A stretch of DNA of 52,168 bases from JAFGHJ01 sp964534175 (GTDB lineage: Bacteria; Hydrothermota; UBA3072): the NCBI GenBank assembly GCA_964534175.1, contig CAZHNS010000017.1, forward strand, positions 1 to 52,168, written 5' to 3'. The notes below the pieces were generated by a model. That model had not been told where the DNA came from and did not search any database. It saw only the letters and a list, made by a program, of their open reading frames with translations. Below are positions 42,570 through 49,633 of the stretch, one piece after another. The position numbers and the translations under genes were made by a program. How positions within the stretch are numbered: the first letter of the stretch is position 1; the number at the start of each line of letters is the position of its first letter.

Positions 42570-42719
42570 TTAACGCAGAGAGCACAGAGAAAAAAAATTT
42601 ATTTAACCACGAAACAAACGAAAACCACTAAAGTTTTTTTTAGCCTCCCAACTCCCTAACCTCCTAACATTCTAACTACAGTATTAACAATAAATTACAC
42701 GAATAGAACGAATTTTTTT
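42570..42719. repeat. Composite dispersed repeat, copy 1
   Basis: This 303-base intergenic region is mostly repeat. The order is CGCAGAGAGCACAGAGAAA (42573-42591), AACCACGAAACAAACGAAAA (42605-42624), CTCCCAACTCCCTAACCTCC and CTAACATTCTAACTAC (42645-42679), then ATTACACGAATAGAACGAAT (42694-42713). The first three modules recur in the same order at 47604-47745, and the last matches the reverse complement of 14961-14988. Confidence 0.75.
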
Positions 42720-42773
42720 ATCTAGAAACTAAGACCTGTTTGAACCACAAGTGTGAAGGAGAGAAACAAATAC

Positions 42774-43166
42774 TTATATTTTAAATAATCCTTCTTCTTC
42801 CTCTTTAACTTTTTTCTCTTCTTCTTCTTTAAAATTACATCCGTGAGGTTCGAATGATTTTAAATTACTTTCAAGCAGATCGTGCTCTTCTGAAATTCTT
42901 ACCCATTCATTGTCGTTGGGATGTATATGGACATGAGTTGCGCCCATATCTTTTATACAGTCTGATTGAGGGTGGTAATGGCCGATTTGAACACCAAGAT
43001 CTCCCTGCCCTATATAAATAGGAACCCAATTACCATCATTACTTTTTTTGGTAAATATGTAATTTCCTAATATACCAGGTTTAAAATCTTTTGGCAAACT
43101 ATGAACATCGTAAGTGTAACGTTGACCATCTACACCAACCCAATCGAACTTTTCTTTTTTATCCAT
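42774..43166 (-). CDS. Small GIY-YIG-like domain protein
   Basis: 130 residues. NYIFTKKSNDGNWVPIYIGQG corresponds to the GIY...YIG core; GATHVHIHPNDNEWVRISEEHDLLES supplies the later strand and the conserved Glu helix of compact GIY-YIG proteins. A usual catalytic Arg after YIGQ is not obvious, so nuclease activity is uncertain. The tail is Lys/Glu-rich (EEEEKKVKEEEEG). It is monocistronic with its own promoter and a GGAAAGAAGG site. The fold call is from motif pattern alone. Confidence 0.6.
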   Translation of the reverse strand: MDKKEKFDWVGVDGQRYTYDVHSLPKDFKPGILGNYIFTKKSNDGNWVPIYIGQGDLGVQIGHYHPQSDCIKDMGATHVHIHPNDNEWVRISEEHDLLESNLKSFEPHGCNFKEEEEKKVKEEEEGLFKI

Positions 43167-43187
43167 CCTTCTTTCCTCTTAATTAAA

Positions 43188-43215
43188 TTATTACACTATA
43201 TTTTTTATTTGTCAA
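43188..43215 (-). promoter_or_regulatory. Promoter of the GIY-YIG-like gene
   Basis: Minus strand: TTGACA (43215-43210), 16 bases, TAATAA (43193-43188). ATG at 43166. Confidence 0.62.
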
Positions 43216-43275
43216 CCTCAATTTATGGAAATTTTTTTAATACTTAGCTAAAGAAAACTTTTATACCTGAAACTA

Positions 43276-43303
43276 TTGCTAAAAAGTATATTTTGATTAT
43301 ATT
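43276..43303 (+). promoter_or_regulatory. Promoter of the structured leader and beta-helix gene
   Basis: TTGCTA (43276-43281), 16 bases, TATATT (43298-43303). The predicted start near 43310 coincides with the first base of the GC-rich folded leader at 43311. Confidence 0.6.
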
Positions 43304-43310
43304 GTATATA

Positions 43311-43405
43311 ACGGGGGATCATGACCCACAGATACAGGCTGAGATACTCGCGGCAGACGCTGCACTCAGCAAAACCATGGTCCCCCTTATTTTTTTAAAT
43401 AAGGG
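43311..43405 (+). ncRNA. Structured leader RNA, riboswitch-like candidate of unknown class
   Basis: This is a GC-rich island in AT-rich DNA at the 5' end of the predicted transcript. The closing stem pairs GGGGGATCATG (43313-43323) with CATGGTCCCCC (43376-43386), 11 base pairs with one G-U. Inside, GCTGAG (43338-43343) pairs with CTCAGC (43365-43370), enclosing a small hairpin GCAG/CTGC (43353-43363). A second hairpin, CCCTTATTT (43384-43392) with AAATAAGGG (43397-43405), shares the last three C bases with the first stem. The CCCCC run can also pair with the GGGGG of the ribosome-binding site (43423-43427). It matches no riboswitch class I know. Confidence 0.6.
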
Positions 43406-43433
43406 ATTTTAATTTGACTAAAGGGGGAAGTTT

Positions 43434-44945
43434 ATGAAGAAATATTCTGTGCTACTATTGACCTTACTAATTTCACTACCAATATTTTCTACGACTTATT
43501 ATGTCTCCAACGGTGGTAGTAATAGCAATAACGGAGAATCCATAGATTCTGCGTTTGCAACTCTGCAGTATGCTGCGGATAATGTTTTAGCAGGTGATTC
43601 TGTTCTTGTTCTTCCGGGTAATTATGCGGGTTTTGATTTGAGGGGAGTCGATGGAACGCAAACTAGTCCGATTGTATTTAAGGCTTTAGGTGACAGCGTG
43701 AGGATAACAGATAATAATCCTCGTACCGATGACGGAATAAACCTTGAAGGACCTGATTGGGTCGTAATTGATGGATTTACAGTCACAGGAGTTCCCCGCA
43801 ACGGAATAAGATTAGTAACTGCGGAACATATCGTAATAAAAAATAACACCTGCTTGAATAACTCAAGAGGAATACTAACAGGATTTGTAGAAGATGTTGT
43901 GATTGAAAATAATTTATGCGCTTATTCCTGGGACGAACATGGGATATATCATTCAAATAGCGGAGATAATCCTATTATCAGATATAATGTATGTCATGAT
44001 AATAATGGTTGCGGAATACATATGAATGGTGATGAGAGTATGGGAGGAGATGGATTAATAACAAATGCAACAATCGAAGGTAACATTATATATGGAAATG
44101 GAATCGGCGGTGGTTCAGGAATTAACTGTGACGGGGTGGCTGATTCGAGAATATTCAATAATCTGATATACGATAACTACGCAAGCGGTGTCAGTCTTTA
44201 TAGAATTGATGGTGCTGATGGTTCATACAATACCAAAGTTTATAACAACACCATAATCAATGATACAGCCGGAAGATGGTGTGTTAATATAGGGCACAGT
44301 TCCGAAGCCGATACAGTATATAACAACATATTAATTACTTTTCATGGCTGGCGCGGAAGCATTTCTGTACTTGAAGAATCCTTACCCGATTTTTACAGTG
44401 ATTATAATATAGTTCTTGACAGAATGAGTGTTGATGGGGGTGATTCCCGTTTAACTCTTGCGGAATGGCAGGCTATGGGTTATGACAATCACTCGATTCT
44501 TGCCGGGTCGATGGAGAGTATATTCTTTGACTGGGAAAACGGAGATTATCACTTATTGCCCACTTCACAAGCAGTCGATTCTGGCACTTCTGTTGTTTCC
44601 GTTTTCGTTACTTATGACCTGGATGGGGTGTCTAGACCTTTTGGGAATGAATACGATATTGGTGCGTATGAATATAATCCTACTGGAGTTAATATTCCCG
44701 ATGAAACAGAGAAAACCCCGTGTGAGATAGTTATAAGAAAAAACGAAGTAGTATTTGAAAGTTTAAAGCCAAATCAAACAATTAAAATATTTGATATTAA
44801 AGGGGCTTTAATACATAAATCGTCTAATATCATAAACTCAACTTATAGATATAATATCCAAAATTTGGAAAACGGTATCTATTTCTGGCATGTGAATGAC
44901 AATCAGGAAAATATAGTAAAAGGTAAGATAATAATAGTAAGATAA
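43434..44945 (+). CDS. Secreted right-handed beta-helix protein with T9SS type A sorting domain
   Basis: A signal peptide (about 1-19, LLLTLLISLPIFSTT) is followed by YYVSNGGSNSNNGES, a common start of DUF1565/pectate-lyase-like helices. The parallel beta-helix (about 20-330) has repeated coils such as HIVIKNNTCLNNSRGI, VVIENNLCAY and YNVCHDNNGCGIHM. A linker leads to a C-terminal sorting domain (about 430-503: IKIFDIKGALI, ENGIYFW, GKIIIV). The protein is expected on the cell surface or released, binding or cleaving polysaccharide; no catalytic site is assignable. Its leader is the structured RNA at 43311-43405; AAGGGGGAAG precedes ATG. Confidence 0.85.
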   Translation: MKKYSVLLLTLLISLPIFSTTYYVSNGGSNSNNGESIDSAFATLQYAADNVLAGDSVLVLPGNYAGFDLRGVDGTQTSPIVFKALGDSVRITDNNPRTDDGINLEGPDWVVIDGFTVTGVPRNGIRLVTAEHIVIKNNTCLNNSRGILTGFVEDVVIENNLCAYSWDEHGIYHSNSGDNPIIRYNVCHDNNGCGIHMNGDESMGGDGLITNATIEGNIIYGNGIGGGSGINCDGVADSRIFNNLIYDNYASGVSLYRIDGADGSYNTKVYNNTIINDTAGRWCVNIGHSSEADTVYNNILITFHGWRGSISVLEESLPDFYSDYNIVLDRMSVDGGDSRLTLAEWQAMGYDNHSILAGSMESIFFDWENGDYHLLPTSQAVDSGTSVVSVFVTYDLDGVSRPFGNEYDIGAYEYNPTGVNIPDETEKTPCEIVIRKNEVVFESLKPNQTIKIFDIKGALIHKSSNIINSTYRYNIQNLENGIYFWHVNDNQENIVKGKIIIVR

Positions 44946-44947
44946 AT

Positions 44948-45056
44948 AAGAAGTCAGGAGTTAGAAGTAAGAATATAGAATCCCATCACCACCCTAATTT
45001 AAGCACAAAGTTTATATTTTATTTATTCTAACTTCCAACTTCTAGATTCTAATTTC
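44948..45056. repeat. Facing short-word repeats after the beta-helix gene
   Basis: AAGAAGTCAGGAGTTAGAAG (44948-44967) and TTCTAACTTCCAACTTCTAG (45026-45045) are roughly reverse complements, made of the AAGTTGG/AACTTCC words also found at 15055, 42644, 46917 and 47707. They could form a long stem after transcription. Confidence 0.6.
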
Positions 45057-45070
45057 TTTTTTAAAATATC

Positions 45071-45098
45071 TTGCGTTAGGTTGTTTTTTTATTATATT
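45071..45098 (+). promoter_or_regulatory. Promoter of the aldolase gene
   Basis: TTGCGT (45071-45076), 16 bases, TATATT (45093-45098). The leader is about 45 bases with AGGAGG before ATG 45150. Confidence 0.55.
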
Positions 45099-45149
45099 AA
45101 ATTTGTTTAGATTCTAGGAATTCAAACTTCAAATTAGGAGGCTAAAGTT

Positions 45150-46157
45150 ATGGTATCTTATAAGGAATTAGGATTTGTCAATACCAAGGAAATGATGGGT
45201 AAGGCCCTAGACGGCGGTTATGCGGTTCCCGCTTATAATTTTAATAATATGGAACAATTACAGTCAATAATTACCGCCTGTGTGGAAACACAATCTCCGG
45301 TAATATTACAAATATCAAAAGGTGCAAGAAAATATGCCAATCAGACATTATTGAGATATCTTGGACAGGGAGCAATAGAGATGATGAAAGATATGGCTAA
45401 GGAAAAAGGTTTAAAAGAAATTCCTATAGCCCTACACCTCGACCACGGCGATTCTTATGAATTATGTGTATCCTGTATCGAGTCCGGTTTTTCTTCTGTA
45501 ATGATAGACGCTTCAAGTCTGCCTTTCGACGGGAATGTAGATCTTACAAAAAAGGTAGTTGATTACGCTCATCAACATGATATAACAGTCGAAGGAGAAC
45601 TTGGAGTTCTTGCCGGAATTGAAGAGCATGTTGTCTCAGAAAAAACACATTATACAAAACCGGAAGAAGTTGAAGAATTTGTGAAAAGGACAGGTGTTGA
45701 CTCTCTTGCAATTTCAATTGGAACATCTCATGGCGCTAATAAATTTAAACCGGAACAGTGCACAAGAAATGAAGATGGAGTATTAATACCACCTCCTCTA
45801 CGTTTTGACATCTTAGAAGAGGTCGAAAAAAGAATACCCGGATTCCAGATTGTTCTTCACGGTTCTTCTTCTGTACCGCAAGAAGCAATAAAAATAATTA
45901 ATAAAAACGGTGGAGCCTTGAAAGATTCTATAGGTATCCCGGAAGAGCAACTCCAAAAAGCAGTAAAGTATAACGTCTGCAAAGTGAATATCGATTCAGA
46001 CGGCAGACTCTGGATGACCGCAGCTGTAAGAAAACATCTTGTGGAACATCCGGGGGATTTTGACCCGAGAAAGTATCTCGGCCCCGCACGTGAAGCTTTA
46101 ATCAACATGTATAAACATAAAAACGAAAACGTATTAAATTCTGCAGGCAAAGCTTAA
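45150..46157 (+). CDS. fba: Class II fructose-bisphosphate aldolase
   Basis: Zn-dependent cleavage of fructose 1,6-bisphosphate in glycolysis and gluconeogenesis. VPAYNFNNMEQ, the HLDHG motif with catalytic Asp98 and Zn ligand His99, VEGELGVLAG (Glu), SIGTSHGANKF (His) and VLHGSSSVP (His) are all present. Length 335 and the insert pattern fit the class IIB group. It is a single-gene unit closed by a perfect intrinsic terminator. Confidence 0.95.
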   Translation: MVSYKELGFVNTKEMMGKALDGGYAVPAYNFNNMEQLQSIITACVETQSPVILQISKGARKYANQTLLRYLGQGAIEMMKDMAKEKGLKEIPIALHLDHGDSYELCVSCIESGFSSVMIDASSLPFDGNVDLTKKVVDYAHQHDITVEGELGVLAGIEEHVVSEKTHYTKPEEVEEFVKRTGVDSLAISIGTSHGANKFKPEQCTRNEDGVLIPPPLRFDILEEVEKRIPGFQIVLHGSSSVPQEAIKIINKNGGALKDSIGIPEEQLQKAVKYNVCKVNIDSDGRLWMTAAVRKHLVEHPGDFDPRKYLGPAREALINMYKHKNENVLNSAGKA

Positions 46158-46185
46158 ATTAGTTCGTACATCTCTTAATTTTTTA

Positions 46186-46217
46186 GCCCCTACCGAAAAA
46201 TCGGTAGGGGCTTTTTT
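46186..46217 (+). terminator. Rho-independent terminator after fba
   Basis: An 11-base-pair perfect stem GCCCCTACCGA (46186-46196) / TCGGTAGGGGC (46201-46211) with an AAAA loop is followed by six T. It is the only textbook intrinsic terminator found in the window. Confidence 0.95.
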
Positions 46218-46267
46218 ATTGGAACTTATTATATTAAAATAAGGTCTGTTATAAAAAAGGAGTTATA

Positions 46268-46909
46268 ATGTTTTCAAATAAAAAAAATCTTATTAGTTTT
46301 TTAATATTAATTACCTTAATCTTTTCTTTAGTCGCAAACGGAGAGAGTGAAAAAGGAGAAATAAAAATGAAAAATGAAGTTTTAGATAAAGCCACATTCG
46401 CAGGTGGTTGTTTCTGGTGTATTGAATCAGCTTTCGACGAAATCGAAGGTGTAAAAGAGGCTATTTCTGGTTATACGGGAGGAAAAACAAAGGATCCAAC
46501 TTATGCGGAAGTTTGTTCCGGCAAAACAGGGCATTATGAAGCTGTGCAGGTAACCTTCGATAAAAATAAGATAACATATAAAGAACTTGTTGAAATATTC
46601 TGGCAGCAAATAGACCCAACCGACCCAACAGGGCAATTTGCCGATAAGGGTTCTCAATACAAAACTGCAATATTTTATCATAACGAAAAACAGAAAAAGA
46701 TTGCCGAAGAATCGAAAAAGAAATTAGAGGAATCAGGTAAATTCGATAAACCTATAGTGACTGAAATAAAAGAAGCTACGGAATTCTATCCAGCTGAAGA
46801 TTACCATCAGAATTACTATAAAACTTGCCCTTTAAGGTATAAAGCCTACAAAATAGGTTCCGGAAGAGAATCTTTTTTGAAGAGAGTCTGGAAGAAGGTA
46901 ACGGATTAA
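46268..46909 (+). CDS. msrA: Peptide methionine (S)-S-oxide reductase MsrA, exported form
   Basis: Repairs oxidised methionine. The catalytic Cys48 is in GGCFWCIES (46-54), with SGYTGG, DPTYAEVCSGKTGHYEAVQV and QIDPTDPTGQFADKGSQY. A hydrophobic N-terminal segment (about 8-23, ISFLILITLIFSLVANG) indicates export to the periplasm; an internal ATG at residue 34 could give a cytoplasmic form. Resolving cysteines near the C-terminus are reduced to one (TCPLRY). AAAAGGAG precedes the ATG. It lies just after the fba terminator, so it has separate control. Confidence 0.95.
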   Translation: MFSNKKNLISFLILITLIFSLVANGESEKGEIKMKNEVLDKATFAGGCFWCIESAFDEIEGVKEAISGYTGGKTKDPTYAEVCSGKTGHYEAVQVTFDKNKITYKELVEIFWQQIDPTDPTGQFADKGSQYKTAIFYHNEKQKKIAEESKKKLEESGKFDKPIVTEIKEATEFYPAEDYHQNYYKTCPLRYKAYKIGSGRESFLKRVWKKVTD

Positions 46910-46916
46910 AATTATC

Positions 46917-46943
46917 GTTAGAAGGTTAGGAAGTTGGGAAGTC
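46917..46943. repeat. Short-word repeat, AAGTTGGGAAGT type
   Basis: AGAAGGTTAGG and AAGTTGGGAAGT words follow the msrA stop and are the reverse complement of the AACTTCCCAAC words at 47707-47719. Confidence 0.55.
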
Positions 46944-47016
46944 AAAAAAGCTAAAAGATTTAGTTTATTTAATGCTTTATGTGGTTAAAATCCCTTTTTG
47001 TATTCAGTGACAACTC

Positions 47017-47045
47017 TTGACATTTATTTCCGCATTCTTTAAATT
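47017..47045 (+). promoter_or_regulatory. Promoter of hpt, predicted leaderless
   Basis: TTGACA (47017-47022), 17 bases, TAAATT (47040-47045). The A of ATG 47052 is the seventh base after the -10. No Shine-Dalgarno is present. Confidence 0.68.
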
Positions 47046-47051
47046 GCTAAT

Positions 47052-47603
47052 ATGAAAACAATAAAAGGAATGAAATTCGAAACCCTTATTAGTGAAAACG
47101 ATATAGCCACCCGGGTAAAGGAACTGGTAAAGGAAATTGCAGAAGATAGTCAAGGTAAAGAACTCTTTGTAATAGGTATTTTGAAAGGAAGTTTTGTTTT
47201 TTTATCGGATTTATTAAGACTGTTTAATATACATAATATACACCCTTCTCTGGATTTTATTACTGTCGAATCATACGGTTCCGGAAAGGTATCTTCCGGA
47301 GAACTAAAAATGCTGAGAGATATTACAACAGATATTGAAAGTAAGTGGGTTTTAATCGTAGATGATATACTCGATACTGGCAGAACGTTAGCTTTTGCAA
47401 AAAAATATTTTCTAAAGAAAAATCCCGCTTCTATAAAAACCTGTGTTTTTCTCGATAATCCAGAGAGAAGAGTGAATAAATTTAAGGCTGATTATGTGGG
47501 CTTTGAAATTCCTGATAAATTTGTAGTCGGATACGGAATGGATTACGATAATCTTTTTCGCGAACTTCCTTATGTGGCGGTTCTTTTAGATGAGGAAAAA
47601 TAA
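47052..47603 (+). CDS. hpt: Hypoxanthine phosphoribosyltransferase
   Basis: Purine salvage enzyme using PRPP. The PRPP loop VLIVDDILDTGRTLAFA, the flexible-loop VESYGSGKVSSGELKML and the early GILKGSFVFLSDLLR are diagnostic of HPRT, as is the base-binding FVVGYGMDYDNLFRELPYV segment. Length 183 is typical. It is monocistronic and predicted to be translated from a leaderless transcript. Confidence 0.95.
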   Translation: MKTIKGMKFETLISENDIATRVKELVKEIAEDSQGKELFVIGILKGSFVFLSDLLRLFNIHNIHPSLDFITVESYGSGKVSSGELKMLRDITTDIESKWVLIVDDILDTGRTLAFAKKYFLKKNPASIKTCVFLDNPERRVNKFKADYVGFEIPDKFVVGYGMDYDNLFRELPYVAVLLDEEK

Positions 47604-47745
47604 TCTCACACAGAGCCACAGAGGGCACAGAGAAAAAAATTATTTAACCACGAAATAAACGAAAAACACGAAACCCAACCACACCCCAATTTGTTGTTTC
47701 TTGCTTTAACTTCCCAACCTTACAACTCCCTAACATACTAACTAA
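47604..47745. repeat. Composite dispersed repeat, copy 2
   Basis: The modules keep the same order as copy 1 at 42570: CACACAGAGCCACAGAGGGC with CACAGAGAAAA (47607-47637), AACCACGAAATAAACGAAAA plus ACACGAAACC (47646-47675), and AACTTCCCAACC/AACTCCCTAACATACTAACT (47708-47742). It fills the space between hpt and the convergent PorV-like gene. Confidence 0.75.
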
Positions 47746-47749
47746 AAAA

Positions 47750-49075
47750 TTATTCCATTAAATTTGATATTACCAAATCTATTATTGATGCTATGTAAAC
47801 CGTATAGAAAGCATAATTGTACAAATCTTTCCTGTCTTCGTTGCCCAAAGCATCTAACATAGAAATAAGTGTTGCGCTGCCCCCATAAATTAAACTATTT
47901 TTCTTGTCTCCCTTATACATATGCCCGGCCCCGGGAAACATTAATGCCAAAGGATAGGCGTAATACTTGTTGCCTCCTTCCATTAAGTCGACCGAAAGAC
48001 TGATGTGATGATTTTTAGTATTGAAATCGTAAATATTTGAATCATCGGCATAATCAAATTTTATATTTCCTAAACTCAATCCAAAACCGCGGGTATTCCC
48101 GACTCTACCTCCTCCCTCATCTTCAAAATGACCTTCCCGGAAATAAACGGAATTAAAAAACTTAAATTCAAATCCTGAAGATTTCCAGGTATCGTGTTCA
48201 CTTCCCACTCTATCTGTTAATATTTCTTTAGAGTACTTAACTTGGAAGTAATCTGTTAAATTATTAGGAAAGGAATAGTATCTATTTAAAGCGTAGGAAA
48301 GCAAGTCCGCAGGAGAAAGCGAAATCCCAACTCTTGCAACTTTAGGCAACGGATCCGAAGTACCACCCTCTATATATTTCATGGATCCTATAATATTGCT
48401 ATATGAAGCTCCGAAACTTGAAAAGTTAATCGGGTCTTTTAATAAGATACCTACATCAAATGTAAAAGAAGAACCTGTTCCTCCATTTATTTCCATCCCC
48501 GTAAGATCCGAAAGCCATTCAAGTACTTCTTCAGAAGCTAAATAGCTACGGATATATTTAAGAGTGATGCCTGAGCAGATAATCTCGTCAAAAAAAGATT
48601 TTCCAATCGTAGCAGAAATCGCATAATCGTATGCTACATATGTTAATGTATCATCTGGCATGAATATTTCTCCCGTACTAAGAAAAGTATAATTTATTCC
48701 AAAATTAAAATCTTTAAATTCAGGGAATTTAATACCTCCGTATATATAATTCATACCGGGATAAAGTCCCGGCAACCATTCAGGAGAATAGGGTACGCTA
48801 TCTGAAGGATAATACCTGCTTGCAATTTCGTTTATAATATCATTACCAAATTCTGTAAAACAAACATTCCAGGGTGATTTTATTGGTGTATTTTGGACGT
48901 AAATACCGGGATTTACTAAATTAATACTTGCCGGGTTGTAATATACACTTGCGATATTATCGTAATATGCAACCCCTCCTTTTCCCATACCTGTCTGCGC
49001 CGGACCGGGAGAAATCAATAAGAAAACAGGAGCGGCTTCTAAAGTACTACCAAAAAGTAAAATTAAAAATATCAT
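47750..49075 (-). CDS. PorV/FadL-like outer-membrane barrel protein
   Basis: A signal peptide (about 1-14) precedes FLLISPGPAQTGMGKGGVAYYDNIASVYYNPASI, the N-terminal plug signature shared by FadL-type and PorV/PorQ (UPF0164) barrels. Amphipathic strands fill residues 60-375. In Bacteroidota PorV carries T9SS cargo to the surface machinery, which fits the two sorting-domain proteins here, though PorV itself cannot be separated from PorQ-like relatives by eye. The last roughly 65 residues (YPLALMFPGAGHMYKGDKKN, then hydrophobic helices) resemble a DUF5683-type membrane module, odd on an outer-membrane barrel. It has its own promoter. Confidence 0.75.
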   Translation of the reverse strand: MIFLILLFGSTLEAAPVFLLISPGPAQTGMGKGGVAYYDNIASVYYNPASINLVNPGIYVQNTPIKSPWNVCFTEFGNDIINEIASRYYPSDSVPYSPEWLPGLYPGMNYIYGGIKFPEFKDFNFGINYTFLSTGEIFMPDDTLTYVAYDYAISATIGKSFFDEIICSGITLKYIRSYLASEEVLEWLSDLTGMEINGGTGSSFTFDVGILLKDPINFSSFGASYSNIIGSMKYIEGGTSDPLPKVARVGISLSPADLLSYALNRYYSFPNNLTDYFQVKYSKEILTDRVGSEHDTWKSSGFEFKFFNSVYFREGHFEDEGGGRVGNTRGFGLSLGNIKFDYADDSNIYDFNTKNHHISLSVDLMEGGNKYYAYPLALMFPGAGHMYKGDKKNSLIYGGSATLISMLDALGNEDRKDLYNYAFYTVYIASIIDLVISNLME

Positions 49076-49101
49076 TTAAACCCCCTTAACACTTTAATAT
49101 A

Positions 49102-49129
49102 AAGATACCTATTTTAGTCTACCCGTCAA
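49102..49129 (-). promoter_or_regulatory. Promoter of the PorV-like gene
   Basis: Minus strand: TTGACG (49129-49124), 16 bases, TATCTT (49107-49102). An AAGGGGG site precedes ATG 49075. Confidence 0.6.
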
Positions 49130-49174
49130 GGACACTTCTGACTATTTGCTACTCTTTGATTTACACCTTAAGTC

Positions 49175-49202
49175 TTGTCATTTTAAACTTAAATATTAAT
49201 TT
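49175..49202 (+). promoter_or_regulatory. Promoter of the DUF2784 gene (near-leaderless)
   Basis: TTGTCA (49175-49180), 16 bases, TAATTT (49197-49202). The predicted start is about 5 bases before ATG 49214, and no Shine-Dalgarno is present. Confidence 0.6.
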
Positions 49203-49213
49203 ATAAGTATACT

Positions 49214-49621
49214 ATGTTTTATAAAATAACCGCAGACATAATCGTAGTTTTGCATTTTACCTGGATAATTTTTATGCTGCTAGGTTTCTTTTTAACTATA
49301 TACGGATTTTTCAGAAAGAAATTCTTCGATTGGTGGTTATTTAGAACCCTTCACCTTTCAGGTATTATTTTTGTCGGAATACTAACGCTCCTGCGAAGAT
49401 TCTGTCCATTAACTATACTTGAAAACTTATCAAGAGCAAGATATGAGCCCGAAAGCACTTATCCGGGGTCATTTATCGTTCACTATATTGAGAAATTGGT
49501 ATACCCCGATGTTAATCAAACTCTGCTACGCATTTGCACGGTTTTAGTAGCAACTTTTACACTGTTTATCTATATAATCAGACCACCATCAAAGATAAAG
49601 AATTTAGTAGAACACAGATAA
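49214..49621 (+). CDS. DUF2784 membrane protein
   Basis: 135 residues with three or four hydrophobic helices. ADIIVVLHFTWIIFMLLGF, the RRFCPLTILEN segment, YPGSFIVHYIEKLVYPDV and a final helix are the conserved landmarks of DUF2784, a small inner-membrane family of unknown function. The last codons (EHR then TAA) run into GAACACAGATAAACACAG, a dispersed-repeat word string, so the natural C-terminus may have been trimmed by it. It is converging with leuD, 12 bases apart. Confidence 0.88.
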   Translation: MFYKITADIIVVLHFTWIIFMLLGFFLTIYGFFRKKFFDWWLFRTLHLSGIIFVGILTLLRRFCPLTILENLSRARYEPESTYPGSFIVHYIEKLVYPDVNQTLLRICTVLVATFTLFIYIIRPPSKIKNLVEHR

Positions 49622-49633
49622 ACACAGAAATAT

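Noticed and set aside
43329..43375. TPP riboswitch suggested by GGCTGAGATA in the beta-helix leader
   Set aside because: The second TPP-binding half (ACCTGAT...GCGTAGGGAA) is absent and the stem order is wrong; the gene is not a thiamine gene.
43311..43405. SRP RNA or c-di-GMP (GEMM) riboswitch at the same site
   Set aside because: No GGAA/GNAR tetraloop region of SRP RNA and no GEMM core (GCACAGGGCAAACC-like) are present.
42570..47745. CRISPR arrays in the repeat-rich gaps
   Set aside because: Repeat words are 7-20 bases, imperfect and without regular spacers of 25-40 bases; no cas genes are present.
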